From Streptomyces sioyaensis (GTDB lineage Bacteria > Actinomycetota > Actinomycetes > Streptomycetales > Streptomycetaceae), in assembly GCF_004122735.1 (NCBI RefSeq), contig NZ_SDIF01000045.1, positions 1 through 51,712 on the forward strand: a stretch of DNA of 51,712 nt, read 5' to 3'. Numbering within the stretch: the first letter of the stretch is position 1; every line of letters starts with the position of its first letter. A program made the translations under genes and the position numbers. Under the pieces are notes generated by a model that had not been told where the DNA came from, did not search any database, and worked only from the letters and a program-made list of their open reading frames with translations. This document shows, piece after piece, positions 16,807-26,341 of the stretch.

Positions 16807-18447
16807 ATGGGGAAGTCGCAGTCTGCGACCCCGACGGGGGACGGACGAATAGCGGCCTCGGCGGCCAGATCGGACGCCGGGCCGGGCACGGGGGAGAAGC
16901 AGCCCTCCGGCGTACGGGTGGTGCTCTTCGCGCTGATGATCGCGATGCTGCTCGCGATGCTGGACAACATGATCGTCGGCACCGCGATGCCGACGATCGT
17001 CGGTGAACTGGGCGGGATGGACCACCTGTCCTGGGTGGTCACCGCGTACACGCTCGCGACCGCGGCCTCGACGCCGATCTGGGGCAAGCTCGGCGACATG
17101 TACGGGCGCAAGGGCGTCTTCCTGTCGTCCATCGTGCTCTTCCTGATCGGCTCCGCGCTGTCCGGCATGGCGCAGGACATGGGGCAGCTGATCGGCTTCC
17201 GCGCGGTGCAGGGTCTGGGCGCGGGCGGGCTGATGGTCGGCGTCATGGCGATCATCGGCGATCTGATTCCGCCGCGGGAGCGCGGCAAGTACCAGGGCAT
17301 GATGGCCGGGGTCATGGCCGTCGCGATGATCGGCGGACCGCTGGTCGGCGGCAGCATCACCGACCACCTCGGCTGGCGCTGGAGCTTCTACATCAACCTG
17401 CCGCTCGGTGCGATCGCGCTGGTCATGGTGACCGCGGTGCTGCATCTGCCGAAGAAGCGCTCGCAGACCCGGATCGACTACGCCGGTGCCGCGCTGCTCA
17501 CCCTGGGCATCACCTCGCTGGTGCTGATCACCACCTGGGGCGGCACCGAGTACGACTGGCTGTCCGGCCAGATCATCGGCCTCGGGGTGCTCGGCCTCGT
17601 GGCGCTCGCCCTCTTCGTGCTGGTGGAGCGCAAGGTCAGCGAGCCGGTGCTGCCGCTGCACATCTTCCGTAACGGCAACTTCTCGCTGGTCACCCTGATC
17701 GGCTTCCTGGTCGGCTTCGTGATGTTCGGGGCGATGACGTTCCTGCCGCTCTTCCAGCAGACGGTGCAGGGCGCCTCGGCCACCAACTCCGGTCTGCTGC
17801 TGCTGCCGATGCTGCTCGCGATGATGGCGGTGTCGCTGTTCGCCGGGCGGGTGACCACCAAGACCGGCAAGTACAAGATCTTCGTCGTGGTCGGCGGTGG
17901 GCTGATCACCGCGGGCCTGGCCCTGCTGTCCCTGATGGACACCGGCACCACCCCCTTCACCTCCGGTGTCTACATGGCGGTGCTCGGCGCCGGTATGGGC
18001 TTCCTGATGCAGACCACGATGCTGATCGCGCAGAACAGCGTGGAGATGAAGGACATGGGCGTCGGCTCGTCCTCGGCGACCCTCTTCCGCACGATCGGCG
18101 GCTCCTTCGGCGTTGCGATCTTCGGTGCGATCTTCACCCACCAGGTGCAGGCCACGATGGTCGAGCGGATCGGCGCGGCCGGTGCGAAGGTCACCGGCGG
18201 CGGGGCCCAGATGGACCCGAAGGGCCTGGCCAAGCTCCCGCCGATGATCAAGGACGCCTACGACCACGCGGTGGCCGCCGGCACCCACCACGTCTTCCTG
18301 TGGGGCGCGGCGATCAGCATCGTCGGCTTCGCCGCGGCCTGGTTCCTCAAGGAGGTTCCGCTGCGCGGCGCCCCGACCCCAGCTGCCGAGAGCCCGGAGG
18401 GTGGGGACGCTCCGGTGGACCGGGTGGCGATGGCGGAGACCGTCTGA
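16807..18447 (+). CDS. DHA2-type MFS drug exporter (14 TM, EmrB/QacA-like)
   Basis: 546 residues. A proton-driven exporter of hydrophobic compounds in the 14-helix DHA2 group. The N-terminal ~35 residues are cytoplasmic, then helix 1 VVLFALMIAMLLAMLDNMIV, motif-C-like AVAMIGGPLVGGSITDHLGWRW, and the family motif-A region WGKLGDMYGRKGVFLSS. Helices continue to ~520 and the tail is short and acidic. The substrate is unknown. Start ATG at 16807 follows GTGGGAG. It is regulated by the divergent TetR gene through O1/O2. A strong hairpin follows the gene. Confidence 0.94.
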   Translation: MGKSQSATPTGDGRIAASAARSDAGPGTGEKQPSGVRVVLFALMIAMLLAMLDNMIVGTAMPTIVGELGGMDHLSWVVTAYTLATAASTPIWGKLGDMYGRKGVFLSSIVLFLIGSALSGMAQDMGQLIGFRAVQGLGAGGLMVGVMAIIGDLIPPRERGKYQGMMAGVMAVAMIGGPLVGGSITDHLGWRWSFYINLPLGAIALVMVTAVLHLPKKRSQTRIDYAGAALLTLGITSLVLITTWGGTEYDWLSGQIIGLGVLGLVALALFVLVERKVSEPVLPLHIFRNGNFSLVTLIGFLVGFVMFGAMTFLPLFQQTVQGASATNSGLLLLPMLLAMMAVSLFAGRVTTKTGKYKIFVVVGGGLITAGLALLSLMDTGTTPFTSGVYMAVLGAGMGFLMQTTMLIAQNSVEMKDMGVGSSSATLFRTIGGSFGVAIFGAIFTHQVQATMVERIGAAGAKVTGGGAQMDPKGLAKLPPMIKDAYDHAVAAGTHHVFLWGAAISIVGFAAAWFLKEVPLRGAPTPAAESPEGGDAPVDRVAMAETV

Positions 18448-18470
18448 CCCGGCCCCCGTTCTCGGCCCGC

Positions 18471-18502
18471 GGCGGCCCCGGCACCGAGGTGCCGGGGCCG
18501 CC
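18471..18502. terminator. Bidirectional terminator between the MFS gene and cseC
   Basis: A 14-bp perfect GC stem (GGCGGCCCCGGCAC and GTGCCGGGGCCGCC) with a 4-nt CGAG loop, 24 bp after the MFS stop. cseC ends at 18613 on the other strand. There is no T-tract. Confidence 0.8.
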
Positions 18503-18612
18503 GTGCTGTGTCCGGGCGGAACCGGGCGGTGCGGGAGCGGGCCGGCCGGCCGCCGCAGATCACCGGGACGACCGGCGTCGCCGCCCTGTCAGCGGTCGGG
18601 AAGCCGGATGAC

Positions 18613-19917
18613 TCAGCGGTCCGGAAGCTGTATGACGGGGAAGCTGCCCGTATTGGTGGGGGCGTTCTCCGGGAGCCAGAGGACGGAGACGGCGCCGGTC
18701 GAGCCGTCGGTGAGTTCATCGGCGTTGCGGAAGGTGAGGCGGGCGCCCAGGACGCGGGCCTGGCCGGCCGCGATGGTCAGGCCCAGGCCGTGGCCGCGGC
18801 CGGCCCGGTCGCTGCTGCCGGTGCGGAAGCGGCTCGGGCCCTCCCGCAGCAGCGCCTCGGGAAAGCCCGCACCGTGGTCGCGGACCCGCAGGACCCGGCC
18901 CTCGACGGTGACCTCGATCGGCGGCCGGCCGTGCCGGGCGGCGTTGGCGATGAGATTGCCCAGGATCCGCTCCAGGCGGCGCGGGTCGGTGGTGACCTCG
19001 GCCTCCCGGGCGACCTCGACGCCGATGCCGGGGTCGAGGGCGTGCACCCGGCGGGTGACGAACTCGCCGAGCACGACGTCCTGGAGCTCGGCGCGCTCGG
19101 CATGGCCGTCCAGCCGGGCCACTTCCAGGACGTCCTCGACGAGGGTGCGCAGCGCCTGCGCCCGGTCGCGGACCAGCTCGGAGGGGCGGCCGGGCGGCAG
19201 CAGTTCGGCGGCGGTGAGCAGCCCGGTGACCGGGGTGCGCAGTTCGTGTGCGATATCGGCGGTGACCCGCCGCTCGGCCTCGATGCGCTCCTGGAGGGCG
19301 TCCGACATGGCGTCCACGGCCCAGGCGAGATCGTCGGTCTCGTCGCGCACCCGCCCGCTGCCGACCTCGTCGCGGATGCGGACCGAGGTGTCGCCGTCGG
19401 CGAGCTTGCCGGCGGCCGCGGCGGCCTTGCGCAGCCGCTGGGAGAGCCGCCCGCCGACCAGTACGCCCAGTGCGCAGCCGCCGACCACCACCGCGGTCGA
19501 GCCGATGACCAGCGCCTGGTCCAGGTCGTCCAGGACGGCGAAGCGGTCGGGGAAGTGGTCGTGGACGGAGAGCACCCGGCCGTTGCTGAGCGGCGAGGCG
19601 GCCCACACCTCCGGGGCGGTCTGCCCGGTGTCCTGGAGGTAGGTGGCGCGCTTGTTCTTGGCGACCTCGTCCCGCAGCGGCTCCGGCAGCTCCGGATCGT
19701 TGATCTTGGCGCCGTACAGCAGCCGGTTGGTCGACTGGAAGACCCGCTGGATGAAGTCGAGCCGCTCGATCTGCACATCGCGGCTGTTGTCGAGCATGGA
19801 GTGCCGGGCGGCGTTGTGCACGACAAGGCTCAGCGCGACCGCGACCAGGGCTCCGACGAGCGCGATCGCGGCGCTGAGCTTCCATCTCAGCCCCGTCCGC
19901 AGGGCCAGCCTGACCAC
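18613..19917 (-). CDS. cseC: Cell-envelope stress sensor histidine kinase CseC
   Basis: 434 residues. Membrane sensor that phosphorylates CseB in response to wall damage. TM1 at 12-32 (WKLSAAIALVGALVAVALSL), an extracytoplasmic loop to ~134, TM2 at 135-157, then HAMP. The H-box DIAHELRTPV contains H224. The catalytic domain has N-box GNLIANAARHG and DHGAGFPEALL, and GRGHGLGLTIAAGQ. GTG at 19917 lies 8 bp after the cseB stop. It is the last gene of the sigE-cseA-cseB-cseC operon. Identity rests on gene order and family motifs. Confidence 0.93.
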   Translation of the reverse strand: MVRLALRTGLRWKLSAAIALVGALVAVALSLVVHNAARHSMLDNSRDVQIERLDFIQRVFQSTNRLLYGAKINDPELPEPLRDEVAKNKRATYLQDTGQTAPEVWAASPLSNGRVLSVHDHFPDRFAVLDDLDQALVIGSTAVVVGGCALGVLVGGRLSQRLRKAAAAAGKLADGDTSVRIRDEVGSGRVRDETDDLAWAVDAMSDALQERIEAERRVTADIAHELRTPVTGLLTAAELLPPGRPSELVRDRAQALRTLVEDVLEVARLDGHAERAELQDVVLGEFVTRRVHALDPGIGVEVAREAEVTTDPRRLERILGNLIANAARHGRPPIEVTVEGRVLRVRDHGAGFPEALLREGPSRFRTGSSDRAGRGHGLGLTIAAGQARVLGARLTFRNADELTDGSTGAVSVLWLPENAPTNTGSFPVIQLPDR

Positions 19918-19925
19918 CGGAGGTG

Positions 19926-20636
<711 letters not shown>

Positions 20637-20645
20637 GCCGTTGTC

Positions 20646-21314
20646 TCAACCCTCCGATGCCGTGCCGTCGTCCGGCGTGGCCTTGTTGTAGTCCGTGTGA
20701 GAGCTGGTGTGCTGGATGAAGTGGCCGCCTTTCCAGCGGTAACTGATCACGTCCTCGCCGGAGGGGCAGCACAGCTTGTCGCGGGCGGCGTAGGTCTGCC
20801 GGGAGACCTCCAGCTCGCCCTTGTTGATGCCGGCGTACACCGACGGCTCTTCATTTCCGTACACCTCGTCGTACCCGCCCTGCGCGCCACTGCGCTTGCG
20901 GTAGACGTACGAGCCGATGCCGACGGAGTCCGCGCAGGTCATGACGTTGACGATGATATCGGGGGAGGAGTTGCCGGTCAGGGAGGCGTAGGTCACCTCG
21001 ACCGGGTACGCGTCGGCGGCGCACGGCTTGTAGAGGGTCTTCTTCACATACGCGCCGACCTTCGGGTCGCCCCGCAGCAGCTGGACCGCGTTGACCTTCT
21101 GGCCACGGGGGGTCGAGGTCGGGGTGGGGGTGGTGTTCACCGCACCCTTGGGGGCGGGGGTGGGGCCGGCCGATCCCTCGCTGCGCACGCCCTCGCCCCC
21201 CGGATTGCATCCGGCCAGCAAAAGGCCGACGGCGGCCACTCCTGCCGTGGCCGCGCCGCCTCTGGTCAACCCGATCCTGGTCAACCTGTTCCTGGACAAT
21301 CCGCTCCCGCTCAC
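20646..21314 (-). CDS. cseA: Lipoprotein CseA, modulator of the SigE system
   Basis: 222 residues using GTG at 21314. The open frame reaches 90 codons further, into sigE; that part is out of frame with sigE and unlike CseA. The N-terminus has basic residues (SRNRLTRIGLTRGG), then a hydrophobic stretch and a lipobox VGLLLAGC with the lipid-anchor Cys at residue 36. A Pro/Thr linker follows (TPAPKGAVNTTPTPTSTPRG), then a compact domain with paired Cys (KPCAADAYP, CADSVG, CCPSGED). In S. coelicolor loss of CseA raises sigE expression. The ribosome site before the GTG is weak, so the start is not certain. Confidence 0.85.
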   Translation of the reverse strand: MSGSGLSRNRLTRIGLTRGGAATAGVAAVGLLLAGCNPGGEGVRSEGSAGPTPAPKGAVNTTPTPTSTPRGQKVNAVQLLRGDPKVGAYVKKTLYKPCAADAYPVEVTYASLTGNSSPDIIVNVMTCADSVGIGSYVYRKRSGAQGGYDEVYGNEEPSVYAGINKGELEVSRQTYAARDKLCCPSGEDVISYRWKGGHFIQHTSSHTDYNKATPDDGTASEG

Positions 21315-21480
21315 CGTGCTGCTCGCACAGCTGCCGTTTCCGATGCTGTTTCTGTTGTGATTGTCGCGCGTCGGACTGTGAGCCGTAAGGCGCCTGTCGA
21401 TGTGTCTGCTTTGTCGGATAAAGACGCGATTTTGGGTGTGTGTGGCGCCGTGCGGTGGGACCCGGGCCGTGCGCCGCCGG

Positions 21481-22038
21481 TCAGGCCGCGCACCGCTCCT
21501 GCTCCCGCCCCCGCTCGCCGCGCTCCAGCATCCGGGCATCGATGTCACGCATCTGGAGCTCCTGGCGCAGCCGGGCGAGCGCACGGTGCAGGGTGCTCTT
21601 CACGGTACCCGTGGACATGCCGAGCGCCGCCGCGGTCTCCTCCGTGCTCATCTGCTCCCAGTGCCGCAGCACGACGACGCTGCGCTGCTTGGGGGCCAGC
21701 ACCCCGAGGATGTCCATCAGCAGGGCGCGGTCGGCGCGCTGCTCGGTGCCGTCGTCCACGCTCGCGTCCGGGAGCTGCTCGGTGGGCACCTCCTCCAGCT
21801 TGCGCGCCCGCCACCACTCGGTCCGCGTGTTGATCATGACGCGGCGGAGGTAGGCGTCGGCCAGTGACTTGTCCGCGATGCCGTCCCAGCGGCCGTAGGT
21901 GCGGACGAGTGCCGTCTGCAGGAGGTCCTGGGCGTCGACCGGGTCGGGCACCAGGCGACGGGCGCTCCGCAGCAGTGCCTCCTGCCGCGTCCGCACGTAC
22001 TCTTCGAAGTCCAGTACCTTGCCGCCGCTGGTCGCCAT
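21481..22038 (-). CDS. sigE: ECF sigma factor SigE
   Basis: 185 residues from ATG at 22038, with GGAGG 7 bp upstream; the open frame extends 102 codons further without family content. Sigma region 2: LLRSARRLVPDPVDAQDLLQ and ALVRTYGRWDG, LADAYLRRVMINTRTEWWRA. Region 4: LAPKQRSVVVLRHWEQMSTE and ETAAALGMSTGTVKSTLHRA. SigE directs cell-wall maintenance genes in Streptomyces and is controlled transcriptionally by CseB/CseC rather than by an anti-sigma factor. First gene of the operon. 166 bp separate its stop from the cseA start, longer than the other gaps, and it is where most transcription is reported to stop in S. coelicolor; I see no clear hairpin there. Confidence 0.95.
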   Translation of the reverse strand: MATSGGKVLDFEEYVRTRQEALLRSARRLVPDPVDAQDLLQTALVRTYGRWDGIADKSLADAYLRRVMINTRTEWWRARKLEEVPTEQLPDASVDDGTEQRADRALLMDILGVLAPKQRSVVVLRHWEQMSTEETAAALGMSTGTVKSTLHRALARLRQELQMRDIDARMLERGERGREQERCAA

Positions 22039-22169
22039 CTCGACGCCTCCGATCCGCTTTCGATTCCCCACGTTGGCTGTGCTGGCGGTCATCTCCAGCA
22101 CGAGGGAGACGCTACGGAGGGGGTGTTGCGGCGTAGTGTGCGTCGGCCCCACAGGGAGTGCACGGAAAA

Positions 22170-22209
22170 CCCTCGGTTGTGTAACAGCCCGCGAGGGGTC
22201 ATCCCTCGG
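22170..22209. promoter_or_regulatory. Candidate CseB-binding repeats upstream of sigE
   Basis: CCCTCGG at 22170-22176 and again at 22203-22209, 33 bp apart (three helical turns), with an inverted CGAGGG at 22192-22197. They lie 130-170 bp before the sigE start. OmpR-type regulators usually bind direct repeats, so this is a plausible but untested operator. Confidence 0.4.
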
Positions 22210-22381
22210 ACGGACGGCGGGTCTCCGGACGTCATACTCCGGGGGGAGAAGCGCCCCCGCCGAAAGATCTATGAGGGGTGACGGGGCGGCAATCGCGGTG
22301 TGTGAGGGGCGTCTTCGCGTCGCCTCACGGAGCTTTTCGGTCATTGTGCACCGAAAGGTGTTACGGGGTCGGCGAAACCAC

Positions 22382-22409
22382 GGGCGCGGCCACCGAAGCG
22401 GCCGCGCCC
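22382..22409 (-). terminator. Terminator downstream of mutY
   Basis: GGGCGCGGCC and GGCCGCGCCC form a 10-bp perfect stem with an 8-nt loop, 30 bp after the mutY stop on the minus strand. No T-tract. Confidence 0.7.
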
Positions 22410-22438
22410 CTCTGTATGCGGGAGTGGTGACCCGCGCG

Positions 22439-23398
22439 CTACGTCAGCGGCAGCCGGTAGCGGCCACCGCCGAGCGGCTCCACCAGACCGTCCGAGACCA
22501 GGCCGTCCAGCGCGCGGGCCCGCTGCACCGGCTCGTCCCACACCGCGTCCAGCACCTGCTGCGGCACCGGTGCGACCGCCTCGCGCAGCACGGCGAGCAG
22601 TTTGCCGCGCACCTGCCGGTCGGTACCGGCGTACGTCTGGATGCGCCGCGGCGGACCGTCGTGCACCGGGGACCCGGCCTGCCGCCAGGCGCACCGCGCG
22701 GCGATCGGGCAGCGGCCGCACTCCGGTGAGCGCGCCGTGCACAGCAGCGCGCCCAGCTCCATCGTGGCCGCCGCCCAGCGCGCCGCCAGCTTCTCGTCGT
22801 CGGGCAGCAGCGCCCGGGCGAGCTTGCGCTCCGCGGCGGTGGTGGCGTTCGGCGGGAACTGGCGGCCGGCCACCGCGCGGGCGAACACCCGGCGCACATT
22901 GGTGTCCAGCACCGCGTGCCGCTGCCCGTACGCGAAGGAGGCGACCGCCGCGGCGGTGTACTCGCCGACGCCGGGCAGCGCCAGCAGCTGGGCGTGCTCG
23001 CGTGGCACATCGCCGCCGTGCCGCTCCTGTATCGCGGAGGCGGCGGCGTGCAGGCGCAGGGCGCGGCGCGGATAGCCGAGGCGGCCCCAGGCGCGCACCG
23101 CTTCGCCGGGCGCCTCGGCGGCCAGGTCGGCGGGGCGCGGCCAGCGGGCCAGCCACTGCTCGTAGACCGGCAGCACTCTGCTGACCGGGGTCTGCTGGAG
23201 CATGAACTCGCTCACCATCACGCCCCAGGCGCCCGCCTCGGGGCGGCGCCAGGGCAGATCGCGGGCGTGCTCGTCGAACCAGTCGGTGACCGGGCCGTGC
23301 AGCGCGGTCCCGTCGGCGGCTCCCGCGGCCGCGTCGGCGGCGGGGGCGGTCTCGGCGGCGGCGGTCGTGGCAGTGGAGGTGACAGGCGTCGAAGTCAT
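22439..23398 (-). CDS. mutY: A/G-specific adenine DNA glycosylase MutY
   Basis: 319 residues from ATG at 23398 (the open frame runs upstream but without family sequence). Removes adenine paired with 8-oxoguanine. The catalytic Glu is in SEFMLQQTPVSRV, then the helix-hairpin-helix LPGVGEYTAAAVASFAYGQ with catalytic Asp in LDTNVRR. The iron-sulfur loop CTARSPECGRCPIAARC has the spacing C-x6-C-x2-C-x5-C expected of a [4Fe-4S] cluster. The first ~30 residues are a variable Ala/Thr-rich extension. It is divergent from the flavin oxidase gene at 23591. Confidence 0.95.
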   Translation of the reverse strand: MTSTPVTSTATTAAAETAPAADAAAGAADGTALHGPVTDWFDEHARDLPWRRPEAGAWGVMVSEFMLQQTPVSRVLPVYEQWLARWPRPADLAAEAPGEAVRAWGRLGYPRRALRLHAAASAIQERHGGDVPREHAQLLALPGVGEYTAAAVASFAYGQRHAVLDTNVRRVFARAVAGRQFPPNATTAAERKLARALLPDDEKLAARWAAATMELGALLCTARSPECGRCPIAARCAWRQAGSPVHDGPPRRIQTYAGTDRQVRGKLLAVLREAVAPVPQQVLDAVWDEPVQRARALDGLVSDGLVEPLGGGRYRLPLT

Positions 23399-23590
23399 GG
23401 CACTGCCGATCCTGGCACGTCCGGGGGCGCCCGGGGAACGCGCCGGGCCCGCCCCGCCGCGCGCCCACCCGCACGCAGGACGGCCGGGGGCGCACGGGTG
23501 GCGGTTACCGGCGGTATGCGCTAGCCGGTGCGGCGCCCGGGGCGGGGGCCCGCCGCGCGCCGGCCGGCCGCGGCGGGCGAGGATGCGGTC

Positions 23591-24118
23591 ATGGCGGAAA
23601 AGACCGGTACGGAAGACGGAAACGGTACGGGCGGGTCGGCCTGCCCGGAGGCGATCCGGCGGGCGCTCGCCGCGCACACGACGATGACGCTGGCGTATAC
23701 GGACGAGGACGGGCCGCAGGCCTGCGCGGTGCTCTATGCGACCGGCCCGGAGGGCGGCGCGGCGGCCGGCGCCGCCGTCCCGGGGCCCGCGCTCTACTTC
23801 GTCACCGCGGCCACCACGCGGCACGGCCGGGCGCTGGCCGGGCCCGGCGCCCGGGCCGCGTTCACGGCGCAGCGGGACGGCCAGGAGTGGAGCGGGCTGA
23901 CCGGGCTCCAGGGCCGGGGGCGCTGCCGCATCCTGACCGGCGCCGACCGGGCCGCCGCCTGGCGGGTCTACCTCGCGCGCTTCCCCTTCGTCGCCGGGAG
24001 CGAACGGCTGCGCGGCGCCCTGGAGCGGACCTCGCTGTGGGAGCTGCGCCCCGACTGGCTGCGGCTGATCGACAACGGCCAGGGCTTCGGGCACAAGGAG
24101 GAGTGGTCGCGGGGGTGA
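23591..24118 (+). CDS. Pyridoxamine 5'-phosphate oxidase-fold protein
   Basis: 175 residues from ATG at 23591. A split-barrel flavin/F420-binding fold: AIRRALAAHTTMTLAYTDED, ALYFVTAATTRHGRALA, FTAQRDGQEWSGLTGLQGRG, RVYLARFPFV, WELRPDWLRLIDNGQGFGHK. This pattern matches the small actinobacterial PNPOx-like proteins; cofactor and substrate cannot be told. It lies divergent from mutY, with a 192-bp gap. Confidence 0.85.
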   Translation: MAEKTGTEDGNGTGGSACPEAIRRALAAHTTMTLAYTDEDGPQACAVLYATGPEGGAAAGAAVPGPALYFVTAATTRHGRALAGPGARAAFTAQRDGQEWSGLTGLQGRGRCRILTGADRAAAWRVYLARFPFVAGSERLRGALERTSLWELRPDWLRLIDNGQGFGHKEEWSRG

Positions 24119-24312
24119 GGGCGGGTGAGGTCGCAGGGGCCCCTCGACGGCGGTGCGGCCGGGGCGGAACAGCCGTCGGCCGCACGGTCATCAGGCCCCT
24201 TCGGGAGGGAAACGCGGCCGGGGTGGCGTCTCCGGGCCGATGATGCGAAAAGTTGCGCCGGATACGGCGGGTACTGGCCGGTGCGGCTGCCGATCTCTCG
24301 TAGAGTTTCCGC

Positions 24313-25119
24313 GTGGGATCACTGCGCAATCCGATCGGGCCGCTTCCCTCCTCCATCTACTGGCGGCGGAGGGCCGTTGCGCTGGCCATCGTCGTCCTGC
24401 TCGCCCTTCTGGTGGTGTGGGCCCTCAACTTGGGCGGGGGCGGCGGCAAGAGCGGCGATGAGGGCAAGGACTCGCGCGGCCAGGGACCCGCGACGTCCAT
24501 CACGCCCGGCCCCTCCGGCAGCGGTCCGGCGATCGGCGAAAAGCCCGGCGGACGCGGGGAGTCGGGCAGCGGCGGCGGATCCGGCTCCGGGGACGGCGCC
24601 GGCTCGGCGGGCGGTGACGGCGACTCCTCCGGTGGCGGTGCCGACTCCGGCGGCCCCGGTGGCGGGCCGATCGGCCAGGGCTCCGGCAAGAATGCCGTCG
24701 TGGCCGGTTCCTCCCTCCCGAACTGCGTCTCCGGCAAGGCCGAGTTGGTCCTGCGCAGCGTCAAGAGCTCGTACGCGCCGGGCGCGAAGCCGGAGTTCGA
24801 GCTGACGGTCAAGAACTCCGCCGGTGCGGCCTGCAAGGTGGATCTCGGGCAGAAGGCCGCGGTGCTCACGATCACCGACAGCGCGGGCGACGACCGGGTC
24901 TGGGCCTCGAACGACTGCCCGTCGGGCACCGCCCCCGCGCTGCTGAAGGTGCCGGCCAAGGGCGCGGTACAGCGCACCGTCGTGTGGGACCGCCGGGCCA
25001 GCGGTCCGCAGTGTGCGACGCCGAGTTCGGCCCTGGTGCCCGCCGGCAAGTACCGGATCCAGGCCGACGTCCCGGGGCTGGAGACGGCCCGTACGTCCTT
25101 CGAGCTGGCCAAGAGCTGA
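24313..25119 (+). CDS. Membrane-anchored protein with Gly/Ser-rich stalk
   Basis: 268 residues. A short cytoplasmic N-terminus (MGSLRNPIGPLPSSIYWRRR), one TM segment (AVALAIVVLLALLVVWALNL, ~21-40), a ~90-residue Gly/Ser/Asp-rich flexible stalk (GESGSGGGSGSGDGAGSAGG), and an outer beta-rich domain from ~130 (CVSGKAELVLRSVKSSYAPG, KPEFELTVKNSAGAACKVDL, CATPSSALVPAGKYRIQADV) with three Cys. The layout is that of a surface-exposed domain on a wall-spanning stalk. No function is recognised. GTG start at 24313. Confidence 0.75.
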   Translation: MGSLRNPIGPLPSSIYWRRRAVALAIVVLLALLVVWALNLGGGGGKSGDEGKDSRGQGPATSITPGPSGSGPAIGEKPGGRGESGSGGGSGSGDGAGSAGGDGDSSGGGADSGGPGGGPIGQGSGKNAVVAGSSLPNCVSGKAELVLRSVKSSYAPGAKPEFELTVKNSAGAACKVDLGQKAAVLTITDSAGDDRVWASNDCPSGTAPALLKVPAKGAVQRTVVWDRRASGPQCATPSSALVPAGKYRIQADVPGLETARTSFELAKS

Positions 25120-25143
25120 GCGCCCTGCGGAACGGTGTGACGG

Positions 25144-25185
25144 GCGGGCTTCCGGAATGATCCGGAAGCCCGCTCTCTGTTTGTT
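25144..25185 (+). terminator. Intrinsic terminator
   Basis: GCGGGCTTCCGGA (25144-25156), 4-nt loop ATGA, TCCGGAAGCCCGC (25161-25173): a 13-bp perfect stem followed by TCTCTGTTTGTTT. It ends the stalked membrane protein gene. Confidence 0.85.
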
Positions 25186-25256
25186 TCGCCCGTGGTGATT
25201 CCGCCGAGAGCGTGCGCCGCTGGTCCAGGGCGCCGCCGTCCGGCACAGTCGCAGGC

Positions 25257-26240
25257 ATGAAGCTACTGATGCTGGGCGGTACGGAGTTCGTCGGCCGGGC
25301 GGTCACCGAGGCGGCGCTGGCGCGGGGTTGGCAGGTGACGGTCTTCCACCGCGGGAACCACGCCCCGCCCCAGGGGGTGACGGCCCTGCACGGCGACCGC
25401 GCGGACGCGGCCGGGCTCGCGGCCCTGGAGCAGGGCACATGGGACGCCGTCGTCGACACCTGGAGCCGTGCCCCGGCGGCGGTACGGGACGCGGCGCGGC
25501 TGCTCGCCGGGCGGGCCGGGCGCTACGCCTATGTCTCCAGCCGGTCGGTGTACGCGTATCCGGCCCCGTACGGGCTCGACGAGGACGGGCCGCTGGTCGC
25601 CGGATCCGCCGGCGCCACGACGTGTGACGACTATGCGGCGGCCAAGCGGGGCGGCGAACTGGCCGCGACCGAGGTGTTCGGGGACCGGGCGCTGCTGGTC
25701 CGCGCGGGCCTGATCCTCGGGCCGTACGAGAACATCGGGCGGCTGCCGTGGTGGCTGGGCCGGATCGCCCGCGGCGGCCCGGTCCTCGCGCCGGGGCCGC
25801 GGGAGTCGGGGCTGCAGTACATCGACGTCCGCGATCTCGCGGAGTGGACCGTCGGCGCCCTGGAGTCCGGGCTCGGCGGGCCGTACAACCTGCTGAGCGA
25901 GCCCGCGCACGCCACCATGGGTGAGCTGCTGGAGAGCTGTGTGCGGGTCACCGGCGCGGACGCGGAGCTGCGCTGGACCGCTCCGGAGGACATCCTGGCC
26001 GCCGGTATCGAGCCCTGGACCGAAATGCCGGCCTGGCTGCCGCCCGGTGAAGCGCGGGACGCGTTCTTCGGCGCCGATGTGTCCAGGGCCCTGGCGACCG
26101 GGCTGCGCTGCCGGCCCGTGGGTGAAACGGTCGCCGACACCTGGGACTGGCTGCGGTCCCTCGGCGGCACGGCGCCCCGGCGCCCGGACCGGCCGGTGCT
26201 CGGCCTGGCCCCGGAGAAGGAGGCGGCGGCGCTGGGGTAG
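25257..26240 (+). CDS. NAD-dependent epimerase/dehydratase (SDR superfamily)
   Basis: 327 residues. Start at MKLLMLGGTEFVGRAVTEAA, where the Rossmann motif GGTxFVG follows at once; the open frame extends 15 codons more but without family content. Further motifs: VDTWSRAPAAVRDAARLL, YVSSRSVYAY, and YAAAKRGGELAA carrying the SDR Tyr-x3-Lys. The C-terminal half has QYIDVRDLAEWTVGALESG and YNLLSEPAHATMGELL. Similar Streptomyces proteins are annotated as epimerases or reductases; the substrate is not known. It is convergent with disA. Confidence 0.85.
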   Translation: MKLLMLGGTEFVGRAVTEAALARGWQVTVFHRGNHAPPQGVTALHGDRADAAGLAALEQGTWDAVVDTWSRAPAAVRDAARLLAGRAGRYAYVSSRSVYAYPAPYGLDEDGPLVAGSAGATTCDDYAAAKRGGELAATEVFGDRALLVRAGLILGPYENIGRLPWWLGRIARGGPVLAPGPRESGLQYIDVRDLAEWTVGALESGLGGPYNLLSEPAHATMGELLESCVRVTGADAELRWTAPEDILAAGIEPWTEMPAWLPPGEARDAFFGADVSRALATGLRCRPVGETVADTWDWLRSLGGTAPRRPDRPVLGLAPEKEAAALG

Positions 26241-26341
26241 CGGGCGCGGCCGGAACCCCTCGCCGCAGGGACGGCGCGAGGCCGCGGCTCGTCGCGGCGG
26301 GGGGACCGAAGCCGGCCGGGGCCTGTCCGATGGGGCAGGTC

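Larger units (their letters stand above)
22039..22438. other. Intergenic region upstream of sigE
   Basis: 400 bp between mutY (stop 22439) and sigE (start 22038), both on the minus strand. It contains the mutY terminator hairpin (22382-22409) and a cluster of CCCTCG motifs at 22170-22209 (separate entry) that is a candidate CseB site. The sigE promoter must lie here, but I cannot fix its boxes with confidence. No gene is seen. Confidence 0.6.
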
